Assembly: GCF_025950095.1 (NCBI RefSeq)
Contig: NZ_JAPDDR010000002.1
Coordinates: 1-64,000, forward strand
Direction of reading: 5' to 3'
Origin: Luteolibacter rhizosphaerae
GTDB lineage: Bacteria > Verrucomicrobiota > Verrucomicrobiia > Verrucomicrobiales > Akkermansiaceae
DNA: 64,000 nucleotides
In this document: positions 1 to 8,432 of the stretch, in pieces
How positions within the stretch are numbered: position 1 is the stretch's first letter
Layout: each line of letters starts with the position of its first letter
Translations under genes and position numbers: made by a program
Notes under the pieces: generated by a model
The model's database searches: none
What the model was told of the DNA's origin: nothing
The model's input: only the letters and a program-made list of their open reading frames with translations

Positions 1-111
1 GCGGGGATTGAGAAAGGAGAAGAACTGGAATGGGTACTGGAGGACCGGAACACGTTCGTGTTGAGACGGGTCAAACCGGCGAAGTCGGTGCTGAAAAAGC
101 CGAAGGCTTAA
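1..111 (+). CDS. AbrB/SpoVT-type antitoxin, C-terminal end (partial)
   Basis: The window opens inside a coding frame that reads to a TAA at 109-111. The 36 residues visible (AGIEKGEELEWVLEDRNTFV, then a basic K/R-rich tail) resemble the end of a SpoVT/AbrB swapped-hairpin domain of MazE/VapB-type antitoxins, where a 'GIxKGDxLxW' turn precedes a short strand. Such proteins bind their own promoter and, in toxin-antitoxin pairs, neutralise a toxin. No toxin gene follows, so a partner would have to lie upstream of the window, or this is a stand-alone regulator. The call rests on a short fragment. Confidence 0.55.
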   Translation, partial: AGIEKGEELEWVLEDRNTFVLRRVKPAKSVLKKPKA

Positions 112-335
112 CCTGACGCGCATGCCCAAAGGGGCTTTTGAGGGGCGTCGGACGTGGTGGTGGTGGAACCTGCGAGCTCCTCGCGCTCTGCAGGGCACCG
201 ATGTCCTTGCGATGTGACCAAGGGTTGCGTCGCGATGCTTCTTGCCTTGGGCTGTCTCCTTGTCGCTTCTTTGGGACTTTGGAGGTGAGCTTGGCCTTGC
301 TCCGATGGCGGGGGGGATCTACACCTCGCGGCGAA

Positions 336-1568
336 ATGGCCTCGATCAACTCGAACTTCCTGAAGCTCAAAGCCGGTTATCTGTTCCCCGAAATCGCACG
401 ACGGGTGAAAGCATTCTCGGATGCGAATCCGGACAAGGCGTCGCGGATCATCCGCTGCGGCATCGGCGATGTGACGGAGCCGCTGCCGGGAGCAGTACGC
501 GCCGCGATGCACGAGGCGATTGATGAGATGGGCGTGCGCGAGACCTTCAAGGGCTACGGTCCGGAGCAGGGTTACGAGTTCCTACGCCAGGCGATCGTGG
601 ACAACGAGTTCGCCGGCTTGGGCATTTCCGCGGACGAGGTCTTCATCTCGGATGGCTCGAAGTGCGACACGGGCAACATCCTGGACATCTTTGGCAAGGG
701 CAACGTGATCGCGATCACGGATCCGGTTTATCCGGTGTATGTGGACACCAACGTGATGGCCGGCAACACCGGTGATTCCGACGAGAAGGGTGCCTATGCC
801 GGTCTGGTGTATCTGCCCTGCAATGCCGAGAACGGCTTCGTGGCGGATCTGCCGAAGGAGCGCGTGGATCTGGTCTACCTCTGCTTCCCGAATAATCCGA
901 CCGGTGCCGTGGCGACCCGCGCGCAGCTCGAGGCCTGGGTGAAGTATGCGAAGGAGAACGACACGATCATCTTCTTCGATGCGGCCTATCAGGCTTTCGT
1001 GCAGGACGCTTCGATTCCGAAGTCGATCTTCGAGATTGAAGGAGCGAAGGACGTGGCGATCGAGTTCCGCTCCTTCTCCAAGAACGGTGGCTTCACCGGC
1101 GTGCGCTGCGCCTACATCGTGATCCCGAAGACGGTCACGGGCAAAGACGACCAAGGCAATCGCGTGCCGCTGCACCAGCTCTGGAGCCGCCGCCACAGCA
1201 CGAAGTTCAACGGGGCCAGCTACCCGGTGCAGAAGGGTGCCGCGGCGGTCTTCTCCGAGCAGGGCAAGGCCGAGGTGAAGGCGCTGATCGAGCACTACAT
1301 GGGCAATGCCAAGCTGCTGATCGAAGCCGTGAAGGCGGCGGGGCTGCCGGTCTTCGGCGGTGAGAATGCTCCCTATGTCTGGGTCGGCTGCCCGGCGGGT
1401 CTCGGCTCTTGGGACATGTTCGACAAGATGCTGAACGAAGCGCAGGTGGTGATCACCCCGGGCGCGGGTTTCGGTGCGGCAGGCGAGGGTTGGTTCCGTA
1501 TTTCGGCCTTCAACTCGCGTGCGAACGTGGAAGAGGTCTGCAAGCGTCTGGCCGCGCTGCTGGCTTGA
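336..1568 (+). CDS. dapL: LL-diaminopimelate aminotransferase
   Basis: Converts tetrahydrodipicolinate directly to LL-diaminopimelate with glutamate as amino donor, the one-step branch of lysine and peptidoglycan-precursor synthesis known from plants, Chlamydiae and Verrucomicrobia. It is a fold-type I PLP enzyme. The product begins [20 protein letters not shown], has the FPNNPTGA segment of the class and a PLP lysine at about residue 249 in [11 protein letters not shown] chose the ATG at 336 because it gives 410 residues, the usual DapL length. The frame stays open back to 138, but those extra residues are low-complexity and unlike DapL. No clear ribosome binding site is visible. The 224 bases upstream hold no gene I can support. 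Confidence 0.93.
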   Translation: MASINSNFLKLKAGYLFPEIARRVKAFSDANPDKASRIIRCGIGDVTEPLPGAVRAAMHEAIDEMGVRETFKGYGPEQGYEFLRQAIVDNEFAGLGISADEVFISDGSKCDTGNILDIFGKGNVIAITDPVYPVYVDTNVMAGNTGDSDEKGAYAGLVYLPCNAENGFVADLPKERVDLVYLCFPNNPTGAVATRAQLEAWVKYAKENDTIIFFDAAYQAFVQDASIPKSIFEIEGAKDVAIEFRSFSKNGGFTGVRCAYIVIPKTVTGKDDQGNRVPLHQLWSRRHSTKFNGASYPVQKGAAAVFSEQGKAEVKALIEHYMGNAKLLIEAVKAAGLPVFGGENAPYVWVGCPAGLGSWDMFDKMLNEAQVVITPGAGFGAAGEGWFRISAFNSRANVEEVCKRLAALLA

Positions 1569-1626
1569 AGCCGCCAAGGACTTGTTCTTGAAGAGCAATT
1601 CACCTGAGGCTTCGGGCGAATTGATC

Positions 1627-1659
1627 ACGGATTATACGGATGTGACGGATTGCACGGAT
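1627..1659. repeat. Four ACGGAT units at exact 9-base spacing
   Basis: ACGGAT occurs at 1627, 1636, 1645 and 1654, each followed by three variable bases. The array lies in the dapL-ureD gap. Read in one frame it gives a T-D-x pattern. Similar 'cacggattacacggatt' arrays are, to my knowledge, scattered through intergenic DNA of Verrucomicrobia and Planctomycetes. It is probably a degenerate interspersed repeat, not a coding or operator sequence. Confidence 0.6.
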
Positions 1660-1758
1660 GAGGAGGTGTTGGCCTCGTAAGAAGAGATTTCCATCGGAGA
1701 TCCTTCATATGCTGTCTTTGAATTCGACTAATCCTTTGAACCTGTATGATGCGTGACA

Positions 1759-1805
1759 GATGCGAACGGTCCGGCTGCTGGTAGCCAGACCGGCAAGTCC
1801 GCATC
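1759..1805 (+). promoter_or_regulatory. Imperfect hairpin upstream of ureD
   Basis: The outer arms GATGCG (1759-1764) and CGCATC (1800-1805) are complementary, and an inner CTGG/CCAG pair closes a TAG loop (1778-1788). The middle of the stem pairs only partly. It sits about 60 bases before ureD in a 295-base gap. It could be a structured leader; no known riboswitch consensus was recognised. Confidence 0.25.
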
Positions 1806-1863
1806 GCATCCTTTGTTCATGCCATTCCCCGCCTGACTTTTCGGAGAAAGGTCCCTGCCTAAG

Positions 1864-2715
1864 ATGAACCCGGAACCGCGCAGCGAAGGAGTTTCCGGCA
1901 TGGCTATCCGCGGGCATCTCGACCTGCGTTGCGAGCGCAGAGCGGATGGCACGACTTACATTTCGCGGCAGTCCTTCCGGGCGCCGATTCACCTGAGCAA
2001 GCCGCACCAGGAGTCCGGTGCGCTGGTGGTGCATCTGGTGAATCCCACGGCAGGATTCTTCGACGGGGACCGGCTGGACCTGCGGGTGGAAGCCGGGGCC
2101 GGGAGCTCGGTGGTGCTGAGCACGCCGGGAGCCTCGCGGGTCTATCGGGCGCGGGGTAGCGAAGCGGCGATTTGTTCGCAGCAACTGACGGTGGAAGAAG
2201 GTGCTTTCTTGGAATGGATTCCGGAGCCCTTCATCCCGCAGGCGGGTGCGAAGTATCACCAGCGGACGAGTATCGATCTCGCGCCGGGAGCAGGGCTTTT
2301 GTTCTTCGAGTGGATCGCGCCCGGGCGGGTGGCGCGGGGTGAGGTGTTCGAGTATGAGAGCCTGCGTTGGGAGCTGGATCTGCGGGTGGGCGAGCGATTG
2401 CTGGCGCGAGAGCGCTATACGCTGGATCCCGCGACCCAGAGTTTGGCGGCCTTGAAGCAGCGCTTTCCGGAGTCGCACTATCTCACGGTCTATACCTCGG
2501 GCATCCTGGGAACGGCTTGGCCGGGAGAGCGCTTGGATGAGTTGAATGGTGAGAAGGTTTACCTAGGCCATGGTCCGCTGGAGGAAGGAGTGGCGGTGAT
2601 CCGGGCGGTGTGTGCGGATAGTCTGGCAGCGAGGGAGCTCTTGGGCGTGCTGCGGCGAGTGCTCCATGAGGCGGCTGGACGGGCCGTGCCAAGATTGGGC
2701 CGATTGAATTTGTGA
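1864..2715 (+). CDS. ureD: Urease accessory protein UreD
   Basis: UreD (UreH) scaffolds the UreDFG complex on apo-urease and helps deliver nickel to its active site in the cytoplasm. The 283-residue product is of usual length and shows the family's beta-strand-rich pattern, including VVHLVNPTAGFFDGDRL, LSTPGASRVYRA and FLEWIPEPFIPQAGAKY. The ATG at 1864 follows the TAA at 1860-1862. An internal ATG (codon 13, MAIRGHL) is a possible alternative start. No urease structural gene (ureABC) or ureEFG lies anywhere in the window, so this accessory gene is separated from the enzyme it serves. Its downstream neighbours are urea-uptake genes, which fits a nitrogen theme. Confidence 0.85.
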   Translation: MNPEPRSEGVSGMAIRGHLDLRCERRADGTTYISRQSFRAPIHLSKPHQESGALVVHLVNPTAGFFDGDRLDLRVEAGAGSSVVLSTPGASRVYRARGSEAAICSQQLTVEEGAFLEWIPEPFIPQAGAKYHQRTSIDLAPGAGLLFFEWIAPGRVARGEVFEYESLRWELDLRVGERLLARERYTLDPATQSLAALKQRFPESHYLTVYTSGILGTAWPGERLDELNGEKVYLGHGPLEEGVAVIRAVCADSLAARELLGVLRRVLHEAAGRAVPRLGRLNL

Positions 2716-2786
2716 GGGGTTGACCGATTCCGGGGGTTTTGCGGGTGGAATCAGCAAAGGACTCGTTTGAATCAGAATTCATTTTT

Positions 2787-2802
2787 AGGCACGGTACATG
2801 CC
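2787..2802 (+). promoter_or_regulatory. Sigma-54 (RpoN) promoter, -24/-12 type
   Basis: The sequence AGGCACGGTACATGCC matches the consensus TGGCACG-N4-TTGCA: the invariant GG (2788-2789) and GC (2800-2801) have the exact spacing, and the CACG core is intact. It lies about 165 bases upstream of the outer-membrane protein/urtA pair, with a T-rich run just before it. Predicted transcription start is near 2813. It would place urea uptake under nitrogen control through RpoN and an enhancer-binding protein. The activator site was not identified. Confidence 0.65.
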
Positions 2803-2884
2803 AAATGATGTCTATTTCTGGATATCCATGAATGCACATCATGGAGAGGGCTGTTAGGTGGGATTCGGTTTCCTGTCATACACG

Positions 2885-2907
2885 GGCCATGGGTCAAACC
2901 CTTGGCC
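2885..2907 (+). promoter_or_regulatory. Inverted repeat in the leader of the porin gene
   Basis: GGCCATGGG (2885-2893) and CCCTTGGCC (2899-2907) pair over nine bases with one mismatch around a five-base loop. It lies downstream of the predicted sigma-54 start, so it would be in the mRNA leader, 60 bases before the start codon. No U-tract follows, so it is not a simple terminator. Role unknown. Confidence 0.35.
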
Positions 2908-2966
2908 ATCCGAATGCTCGGTGCCCTTCTGCGGGCAAGCCTCCCGTCAGAACCATACCGACAACC

Positions 2967-3815
2967 ATGAAGACACCTGTGAAAGCCTCCATCCTCAAGA
3001 CCGCCCTCGTGGCGAGCATTCTCGGAACCGCCGTCTCCCTCGCCGGAGATCCCGTGACTACCACGACGGCACCGGCTCCGACGATCACCGAGGAAGAGAG
3101 CAACTTCTCCGGCACCCTGAGCTTGGATGTGAATTCGCACTTCGTTTCCTACGGCTTCGACGTGTGGGGCGACGGCAACGACCTGGAAGGCCCGACCTTC
3201 AACCCGGCGATCGAGCTGACCTGGGGTCTGCCTGCGAACTTCTCGCTGATCCTCGGCACTTGGTGGGATGTGAACGGCAAGGTGCCTTCCGCGATCGGCG
3301 GCAAGCTGCAGGAAATCGACGTGTGGGCCGGCCTCGGCTACAAGGTGGGCGACCTGAGCGTGACCGCTCTCTATCAGAACTGGATCTACGGCAGCGCCAA
3401 CGAGCAGATCGTGGACCTCAAGTTCGCCTACGACACCTTCCTGAGCCCCTCGCTCACGATCCACAATCGCGTGGATCCCGGTGCCTCCGGCGGTAGCAAC
3501 GGCACCATCGTGGTGGCCGGCGTGTCGCACTCCATCGATGCCGGTCCGGTCTCGATCGCCTTCCCGCTGAACATCGCCTACTTCGTGGACGATGACTTCC
3601 ACCCGGCCAGCACGGACAGCGGCTTCGGCTACGGCTCGATCGGCATCAATGCCACGCTGCCGCTGACCTTCCTCGGCGATAGCGCCGGCGAGTGGAACGT
3701 GCACGGCGGCTTCACCTACTACGTCACCGACAGCGACGTGGTCGCGAACTCCGATGCAGGCCGTCCGGACAACGACTTCCTGACCGCCAACATCGGCATC
3801 GGCTGCGCCTTCTAA
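2967..3815 (+). CDS. Putative outer-membrane beta-barrel protein (TorF/porin-like)
   Basis: A 282-residue product with a cleavable signal peptide (MKTPVKASILKTALVASIL, cleavage near AVSLAG) followed by alternating polar/aromatic strands such as NSHFVSYGFDVWG, FSLILGTWWDVNG, YKVGDLSVTALYQNW and a terminal LTANIGIGCAF ending in phenylalanine, the usual mark of an outer-membrane barrel. I take it as a porin-like channel in the outer membrane. The position directly before the urea-binding protein UrtA, and behind a sigma-54 promoter, suggests passage of urea or short amides. ATG 2967 is chosen because it starts the signal peptide; upstream in-frame codons add a non-secretory stretch. Substrate is inference. 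Confidence 0.7.
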   Translation: MKTPVKASILKTALVASILGTAVSLAGDPVTTTTAPAPTITEEESNFSGTLSLDVNSHFVSYGFDVWGDGNDLEGPTFNPAIELTWGLPANFSLILGTWWDVNGKVPSAIGGKLQEIDVWAGLGYKVGDLSVTALYQNWIYGSANEQIVDLKFAYDTFLSPSLTIHNRVDPGASGGSNGTIVVAGVSHSIDAGPVSIAFPLNIAYFVDDDFHPASTDSGFGYGSIGINATLPLTFLGDSAGEWNVHGGFTYYVTDSDVVANSDAGRPDNDFLTANIGIGCAF

Positions 3816-3857
3816 GGCGTTTCCCCCTTCCTTGGTATCAATCGGTTGCTGCGGAGA

Positions 3858-3894
3858 GGTCCGTTCCGGAAGCCCCTTCGGGAACGGGCCTTTT
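3858..3894 (+). terminator. Hairpin with T-run between porin gene and urtA
   Basis: GGTCCGTTCC (3858-3867) pairs with GGAACGGGCC (3881-3890) over ten bases with one G-U, followed by TTTT (3891-3894). It could terminate part of the porin transcript and so set the porin-to-urtA ratio, or act as an mRNA-stabilising stem. Confidence 0.6.
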
Positions 3895-3972
3895 CGCCGC
3901 TCCGGTGGTCCCTTTCTTTCCCCCCACCATCTCCAAGCAATCGCTACCTAACCCAACTTTGTCCCCAATTTT

Positions 3973-5244
3973 ATGAACCGTTCCGCTTTCCAACGCCTGC
4001 TGGCCCTGGCAGCGCTTTCCACCACCCTTGCCGCGACACCCGCCAGCGCCGAAGAGACCGTGAAGGTCGGCGTGCTCCACTCCCTTAGCGGCACCATGGC
4101 GATCAGCGAAACCTCGCTGCGCGACGTGCTGCTCTACACCTTCGACGAGATCAACGCCAACGGTGGCGTGATGGGTAAGAAGATCGAACCCGTGGTGGTG
4201 GACGGTGCCTCGAACTGGCCGCTCTTCGCCGAGAAGGCCAAGCAACTGCTGGAAGAAGACAAGGTGGCCGTGACCTTCGGCTGCTGGACTTCGGTTTCCC
4301 GCAAGTCGGTTCTGCCGGTCTTTGAAGAGAAGAAGGGCCTGCTCTTCTACCCGGTGCAATACGAGGGCGAGGAGATGTCCCCAAACATCATGTACACCGC
4401 GGAGGCGGTGAACCAGCAGGCGACTCCCGCCGTGGACTACATGCTGGCGGAAGGTAAGAAGAAGTTCTACCTGCTGGGCTCCGACTACGTGTACCCGCAG
4501 ACGACGAACCTGGTGCTGCTGGAGTACCTGCGCAGCAAGGGTGTGCCGCTGGAGAACATCGGCGGTGGCTTCCGCAAGGAAGGCGACGAGATCGTTTCCG
4601 CGGGCAAGTATACTCCCTTCGGTCACACCGATTACCAGCAGATCGTCTCCGAGATCAAACAGTTCGCCGCCGGTGGTGGGGCCTGCGTGATCAACACGCT
4701 GAACGGCGATACCAACGTGCCTTTCTTCAAGGAGTATGCCGCGGCCGGCCTGACTGCCGAGACCTGCCCGGTGGTGAGCTTCTCGATCTCCGAGGACGAG
4801 TTCCGCGGTCTGCCGGCCAAGCAGCTCGTGGGTCAGCTCGGCTGCTGGACCTACTTCCAATCGATCCGCACTCCCGCCAACAAGAAGTTCGTTGATGGCT
4901 TCCAAGCTTGGCTGAAGAAGACCGACACCCCGGGGATCGTGAAGGAAGGCCGCGTGACCTGCTCGCCGATGGTGCTCAGCTACGACGGTGTCTACCTCTG
5001 GAAGAAGGCCGTGGAGCAAGCCAAGTCCTTCGACGTGGACAAGGTGGTGGCCGAGCTTGAGAAGGGCATTTCCTTCGATGGCCCCGGCGGCACCGTAACC
5101 AGCCAGAAGAACCACCACGTGACGAAGAACGTCTACATCGGCGAGACCCGTGCGGACGGCCAGTTCAAGATCCTGAAGGAGTTCAAGGGCGTCGTAGGCG
5201 AGCCCTTCCTGAAAGGCACCTTCAAGGCCTCCGCCGCCAAGTAA
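3973..5244 (+). CDS. urtA: Urea ABC transporter substrate-binding protein
   Basis: Periplasmic binding protein of the UrtABCDE high-affinity urea importer (the related FmdD proteins bind short amides). The 423-residue product has a signal peptide ending at TPASA-EE, then [35 protein letters not shown] and [12 protein letters not shown], all characteristic of UrtA. Branched-chain amino-acid binding proteins of the same fold lack the last segment. It shares its presumed sigma-54 promoter with the porin-like gene. The permease and ATPase genes (urtBCDE), which normally follow directly, are absent; a strong terminator and unrelated genes come next, so they must lie elsewhere in the genome or the protein works with another permease. 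Confidence 0.88.
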   Translation: MNRSAFQRLLALAALSTTLAATPASAEETVKVGVLHSLSGTMAISETSLRDVLLYTFDEINANGGVMGKKIEPVVVDGASNWPLFAEKAKQLLEEDKVAVTFGCWTSVSRKSVLPVFEEKKGLLFYPVQYEGEEMSPNIMYTAEAVNQQATPAVDYMLAEGKKKFYLLGSDYVYPQTTNLVLLEYLRSKGVPLENIGGGFRKEGDEIVSAGKYTPFGHTDYQQIVSEIKQFAAGGGACVINTLNGDTNVPFFKEYAAAGLTAETCPVVSFSISEDEFRGLPAKQLVGQLGCWTYFQSIRTPANKKFVDGFQAWLKKTDTPGIVKEGRVTCSPMVLSYDGVYLWKKAVEQAKSFDVDKVVAELEKGISFDGPGGTVTSQKNHHVTKNVYIGETRADGQFKILKEFKGVVGEPFLKGTFKASAAK

Positions 5245-5279
5245 CAAGAATCATCCTGCCCCCCAAGGATTCGTGCCAA

Positions 5280-5311
5280 CCCCTGCCCGGTGCATACGGG
5301 CAGGGGTTTTT
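5280..5311 (+). terminator. Strong rho-independent terminator after urtA
   Basis: A perfect ten-base stem, CCCCTGCCCG (5280-5289) with CGGGCAGGGG (5297-5306), a seven-base loop and TTTTT (5307-5311). It closes the porin-urtA unit. Confidence 0.9.
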
Positions 5312-5375
5312 CCGTTGCGCGTGGTGATTCGCGATTCGGGTTGAGGCGGGCGGGACGGCTTGGCAGGCTGGGCGC

Positions 5376-5795
5376 ATGTCAGTGCTTGCCGATATCTACG
5401 TCTCCACGCCGGAGAACGCCCTCGCCTATGACGGGAGCAAGGAGTTCCCCGAGAGCGAACGGGCGGAGCTCACGGGATTCACCTACATCGAGTTCTCCAC
5501 GCTGTGGGCGATCGTGGAGGGGAAGCCGTGGGAGGAGGGTCACATGGACGCCTTCGAGAGCGTGATGGAGGACGAGAAGGGGGAGAAGATGATCTTCCGC
5601 TTTCCGGACAGCTTCGTGGAGCTGACCGTGAAGCTGGGCGATGCGGCGATCGAATCCGCGGCAGAAGAATGGGCGGAGACGGACGAGCTGGAATGCGATC
5701 CGGAAGATCTGCGGCCGGTGATCGAAGAGCTGGTGCGCGTGGCGAAGGTGGCGAAGGAGAGCGGGCGCGGGCTTTATCTTTGGAACAGCGTGTGA
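5376..5795 (+). CDS. Hypothetical acidic protein, 139 aa
   Basis: I do not recognise this family. The product is cytoplasmic in appearance (no signal peptide or membrane segment), strongly acidic, and predicted to be mixed alpha/beta with a long C-terminal helix (residues about 105-130, PVIEELVRVAKVAKESGRG). It begins MSVLADIYVSTPENALAYDG. The next gene starts six bases after its stop, so the two are likely co-transcribed. Small acidic proteins in such pairs are sometimes immunity-type proteins, but nothing here proves that. The coding frame has the same high-GC third-position bias as the neighbours, so the gene itself looks real. Confidence 0.7.
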   Translation: MSVLADIYVSTPENALAYDGSKEFPESERAELTGFTYIEFSTLWAIVEGKPWEEGHMDAFESVMEDEKGEKMIFRFPDSFVELTVKLGDAAIESAAEEWAETDELECDPEDLRPVIEELVRVAKVAKESGRGLYLWNSV

Positions 5796-5801
5796 GGTCC
5801 C

Positions 5802-6242
5802 ATGAAGCCCAAAGTTCGCCTCTATAATCATGACGGCCTTGGCTTGATCATCGATTTCCCAAGCGGAGTGATCTATTCCAACCAAGCCGGTGGCCATGCC
5901 TGCTTGCAGCCGGAGATGGAAGGGATATTCGTTCCGCTCTCCAATGATGATTGGCCGATCTCTCCGACCGATGAGCTGGTGGCCTACTTCACCGGCGTCA
6001 AGCACCAAGGCTCAGGGGCCAGCAGCGGGATCGACGAAGAAGATGCCGCTTTCATCGAGGGGATTCTCTGCAAGCACCGCCCGAATGGTGTTATTAAAGT
6101 CGATCGGACAAAACTGCGGGAATCCTATGAAGCATGGATCCATGTCGGGGTGCTCGATGATGGATCGGGCTCAAACGAGGAATTTCCGGGTTTCGGTCCC
6201 TACCCCCGCTCTGCCGTGCTGACGTGGCCGAACTCGGACTGA
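5802..6242 (+). CDS. Hypothetical protein, possibly DUF6210 family
   Basis: A 146-residue soluble protein starting MKPKVRLYNHDGLGLIIDFP, with a conserved-looking GVIYSNQAGGHACLQPEMEG segment near residue 27 and a C-terminal half ending in YPRSAVLTWPNS. This pattern reminds me of DUF6210 proteins, whose function is unknown; the match is from memory. It lies six bases after the preceding small acidic gene and converges with tdh, whose stop is seven bases away. Base composition is slightly lower in GC than the neighbours, which may hint at a more recent arrival. Confidence 0.65.
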   Translation: MKPKVRLYNHDGLGLIIDFPSGVIYSNQAGGHACLQPEMEGIFVPLSNDDWPISPTDELVAYFTGVKHQGSGASSGIDEEDAAFIEGILCKHRPNGVIKVDRTKLRESYEAWIHVGVLDDGSGSNEEFPGFGPYPRSAVLTWPNSD

Positions 6243-6249
6243 GCGGCGG

Positions 6250-7278
6250 TCAAGCTTCCCAATCCAGCACGACCTTGCCGGACTGGCCGGACATCATGGT
6301 CTCGAAGCCTTTCTTGAAGTCGGCGATCGGGAAGCGGTGGGTGATGACGGGCGAGATATCGAGTCCCGCGCGGATCATGCTGCTCATCTTGTACCAGGTC
6401 TCGAACATCTCGCGGCCGTAGATGCCTTTCAGGACGAGGCCCTTGAAGATGACCTTGTCCCAATCGATGGCGACCTTGTCCGGGAAGATGCCGAGGAGGG
6501 AAACCTTCGCGCCGTTCGAGGTGTGGTTGAGGATGTCATTCAGGCCGGAGGGGTGGCCGGACATTTCGAGTCCGACGTCGAAGCCTTCCTTCATGCCGAG
6601 GGATTTCATGGCATCGCCCAAGGACTCTTCCGCGACGTTCACGGTGCGGGTGGCGCCGAGCTTCTTGGCGAGTTCGAGGCGCCAGGGATTCACATCGGTG
6701 ACGACGACATGGCGGGCACCGGCGAAGCGGCAGACCGCGGCGGCCATGCAGCCGATGGGGCCGGCACCGGTGATGAGGACGTCTTCCGCGACGAGGTCCC
6801 AGGAAAGTGCGGTGTGGACGGCGTTGCCGAGGGGGTCGAAGCAGGAGATCACTTCCTCGGGGATCGAGGGATCGACCTTGTAGACGTTGCGGTAGGGGAT
6901 GGAGAGGTATTCAGCGAAGGCACCGGGGCGATTTACGCCGACGCCCAAGGTTTCCGGGCAGAGGTGGCGGCGGCCGGCGAGGCAGTTGCGGCAGCGGCCG
7001 CAGACGATGTGGCCTTCTCCGGAAACGAGTTCACCGGGGACGATATCGGTCACGCCGGAGCCGACGGACTCGACCACGCCGCAGAACTCGTGGCCCACGT
7101 GCATGGGCACCGGGATGGTGCGCTGGGCCCAGGCGTCCCACTTCCAGATGTGCACGTCGGTGCCGCAGATCGAGGTCTTCTTGATCTTGATGAGCACGTC
7201 CATGGGCCCGACTTCGGGCATGGGGACGTCCATCATTTCGAGTCCGGGGCCGGCAGTGGCTTTGACGAGCGCTTTCAT
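6250..7278 (-). CDS. tdh: L-threonine 3-dehydrogenase
   Basis: Oxidises L-threonine to 2-amino-3-ketobutyrate with NAD+, the first step of threonine breakdown to glycine and acetyl-CoA. It is a zinc-dependent medium-chain dehydrogenase of 342 residues, the usual length. Catalytic zinc ligands Cys38, His63 and Glu64 fall at the same numbers as in the E. coli enzyme (SICGTD, VGHEF). The structural-zinc cysteines follow in [15 protein letters not shown], and a Rossmann [10 protein letters not shown] motif lies mid-protein. The start [12 protein letters not shown] at 7278 is chosen over an in-frame start ten codons upstream, because families start here. The usual partner kbl (2-amino-3-ketobutyrate CoA ligase) is not adjacent. 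Confidence 0.93.
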   Translation of the reverse strand: MKALVKATAGPGLEMMDVPMPEVGPMDVLIKIKKTSICGTDVHIWKWDAWAQRTIPVPMHVGHEFCGVVESVGSGVTDIVPGELVSGEGHIVCGRCRNCLAGRRHLCPETLGVGVNRPGAFAEYLSIPYRNVYKVDPSIPEEVISCFDPLGNAVHTALSWDLVAEDVLITGAGPIGCMAAAVCRFAGARHVVVTDVNPWRLELAKKLGATRTVNVAEESLGDAMKSLGMKEGFDVGLEMSGHPSGLNDILNHTSNGAKVSLLGIFPDKVAIDWDKVIFKGLVLKGIYGREMFETWYKMSSMIRAGLDISPVITHRFPIADFKKGFETMMSGQSGKVVLDWEA

Positions 7279-7356
7279 GGGAACGGGGTGCCGCGGCGAA
7301 TGCTCCACGACCGGAAAGGCGGGGCTAGGGAATTGTCGTTTGCCCGGAAAAAGTGA

Positions 7357-8415
7357 CTAGGCCGCACGCTTTTGGGGCCGGAATCGGTCCAAAGGCGATT
7401 CGAGGTAGCGCCAGCAGAGCCAGGCCGCGCCCCATGAGGCGAGGAAGAAGCAGAGGAGCTGCAGGGCGGTGGGGAGATTCCACATCCAGATCCACGGCAG
7501 CACGAAACCGAGGAAGAGCGGCATGGGGGTGTGGAAGAGGTAGAAGCCGTAGCTGAGGCGTCCGACGTGCTGGATGAAGGGGAGATCGAGAAGCTTGCCC
7601 AAGGGGCCGCGGAAGCCCGCGAGGGTGACGGAGATGAGGCCGGCGAAGACGACCGAGACGAGGGTCTGCTGGAAGTGGCGGATGCCCGGGAGGGGATGCC
7701 CGATGCGGTCGAAGTGGTAGAGGACCAAGTAGGGGACGAGAGCGATCCACGAGGCGATGGTGAGGCGGCGGTCGCCGGGCTTCATGCCGTTCTCGATGGC
7801 GAGGGCGAGGAGGGCTCCCGCGCCGAAGTAATCGAAGGCGCTTGTGGTGATGGCGCCGGGGCGGAGGATCTCCGGGAAGAAGTTCACGAGGATCGCGCGG
7901 GAAAGCGGAGCGACCAAGGCGGTGGCGACCAGCACCTTGGCCATGTGCTTGCGCGGAGCGGCGTAGATGGGGAGGGGCCAGAGCAGGTAGAACTGCACTT
8001 GGATGGCGAGGGTCCAGTAGTGGGCGGTGCCGGAGGGGAAGTCCGTCAGCCGCGACATGTGGAAATTCACCGTGTAGGTGAGGTAGTAGAGCAGGTGGGC
8101 GCGGATATCCGGCGCGGCGACGAGCCAGGCGAAGAGCATGGCGACGTAGGCGGGGAGGAGGATGCGGATGGCGCGGCGGCTGAGGAAGTCCTTGTAGGCG
8201 GGGCCGCGCCAAGCGGTGGAGGAGGATTCGCCCTTGGCCTGATCGCGAAGGAGGCCGCGGGTGATCAGGAAGCCGCTGAAGGTGAGGAAGAAGTAGAGGC
8301 CGATCTCAAAAGGAAAAGGCCCGCGCCATGAGGCGGGGGCCCAGTGTTGCCACATCACGCCGAAGACGGCGATCGCTCGCCAGCCATCGAGCTGGGTGTT
8401 TCGGGAAGTGGCCAA
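7357..8415 (-). CDS. Acyltransferase 3 family membrane protein
   Basis: Integral membrane O-acyltransferase of the OafA/acyltransferase-3 family, which moves acetyl or other acyl groups to sugars of lipopolysaccharide, capsule or peptidoglycan. The 352-residue product starts with NTQLDGWRAIAVFGV, carrying the family's N-terminal 'LDGxRAIAV' motif and helix. About ten hydrophobic helices follow, with the FFLTFSGFLITRGLL segment near residue 45. The start is a TTG at 8415, directly after an in-frame stop. No other start precedes the conserved N-terminal motif, so TTG is likely genuine. The acceptor cannot be told from sequence. Confidence 0.85.
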   Translation of the reverse strand: MATSRNTQLDGWRAIAVFGVMWQHWAPASWRGPFPFEIGLYFFLTFSGFLITRGLLRDQAKGESSSTAWRGPAYKDFLSRRAIRILLPAYVAMLFAWLVAAPDIRAHLLYYLTYTVNFHMSRLTDFPSGTAHYWTLAIQVQFYLLWPLPIYAAPRKHMAKVLVATALVAPLSRAILVNFFPEILRPGAITTSAFDYFGAGALLALAIENGMKPGDRRLTIASWIALVPYLVLYHFDRIGHPLPGIRHFQQTLVSVVFAGLISVTLAGFRGPLGKLLDLPFIQHVGRLSYGFYLFHTPMPLFLGFVLPWIWMWNLPTALQLLCFFLASWGAAWLCWRYLESPLDRFRPQKRAA

Positions 8416-8432
8416 TCAGACTCGCGGGAGAA

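Noticed and set aside
138..335. N-terminal extension of DapL (open frame back to 138)
   Set aside because: The extra 66 residues are rich in Gly, Cys and Arg and unlike DapL, which starts at [11 protein letters not shown]; the 410-residue product matches the family length.
71..370. Minus-strand open frames in the dapL leader
   Set aside because: Low-complexity, overlapping the antitoxin end and dapL start, with no recognisable family. The DNA may be an interspersed repeat, but I cannot show copies from one window.
5376..6242. Toxin-immunity or antitoxin pair
   Set aside because: The two small genes are adjacent and acidic, but no toxin, secretion marker or recognisable immunity motif was found.
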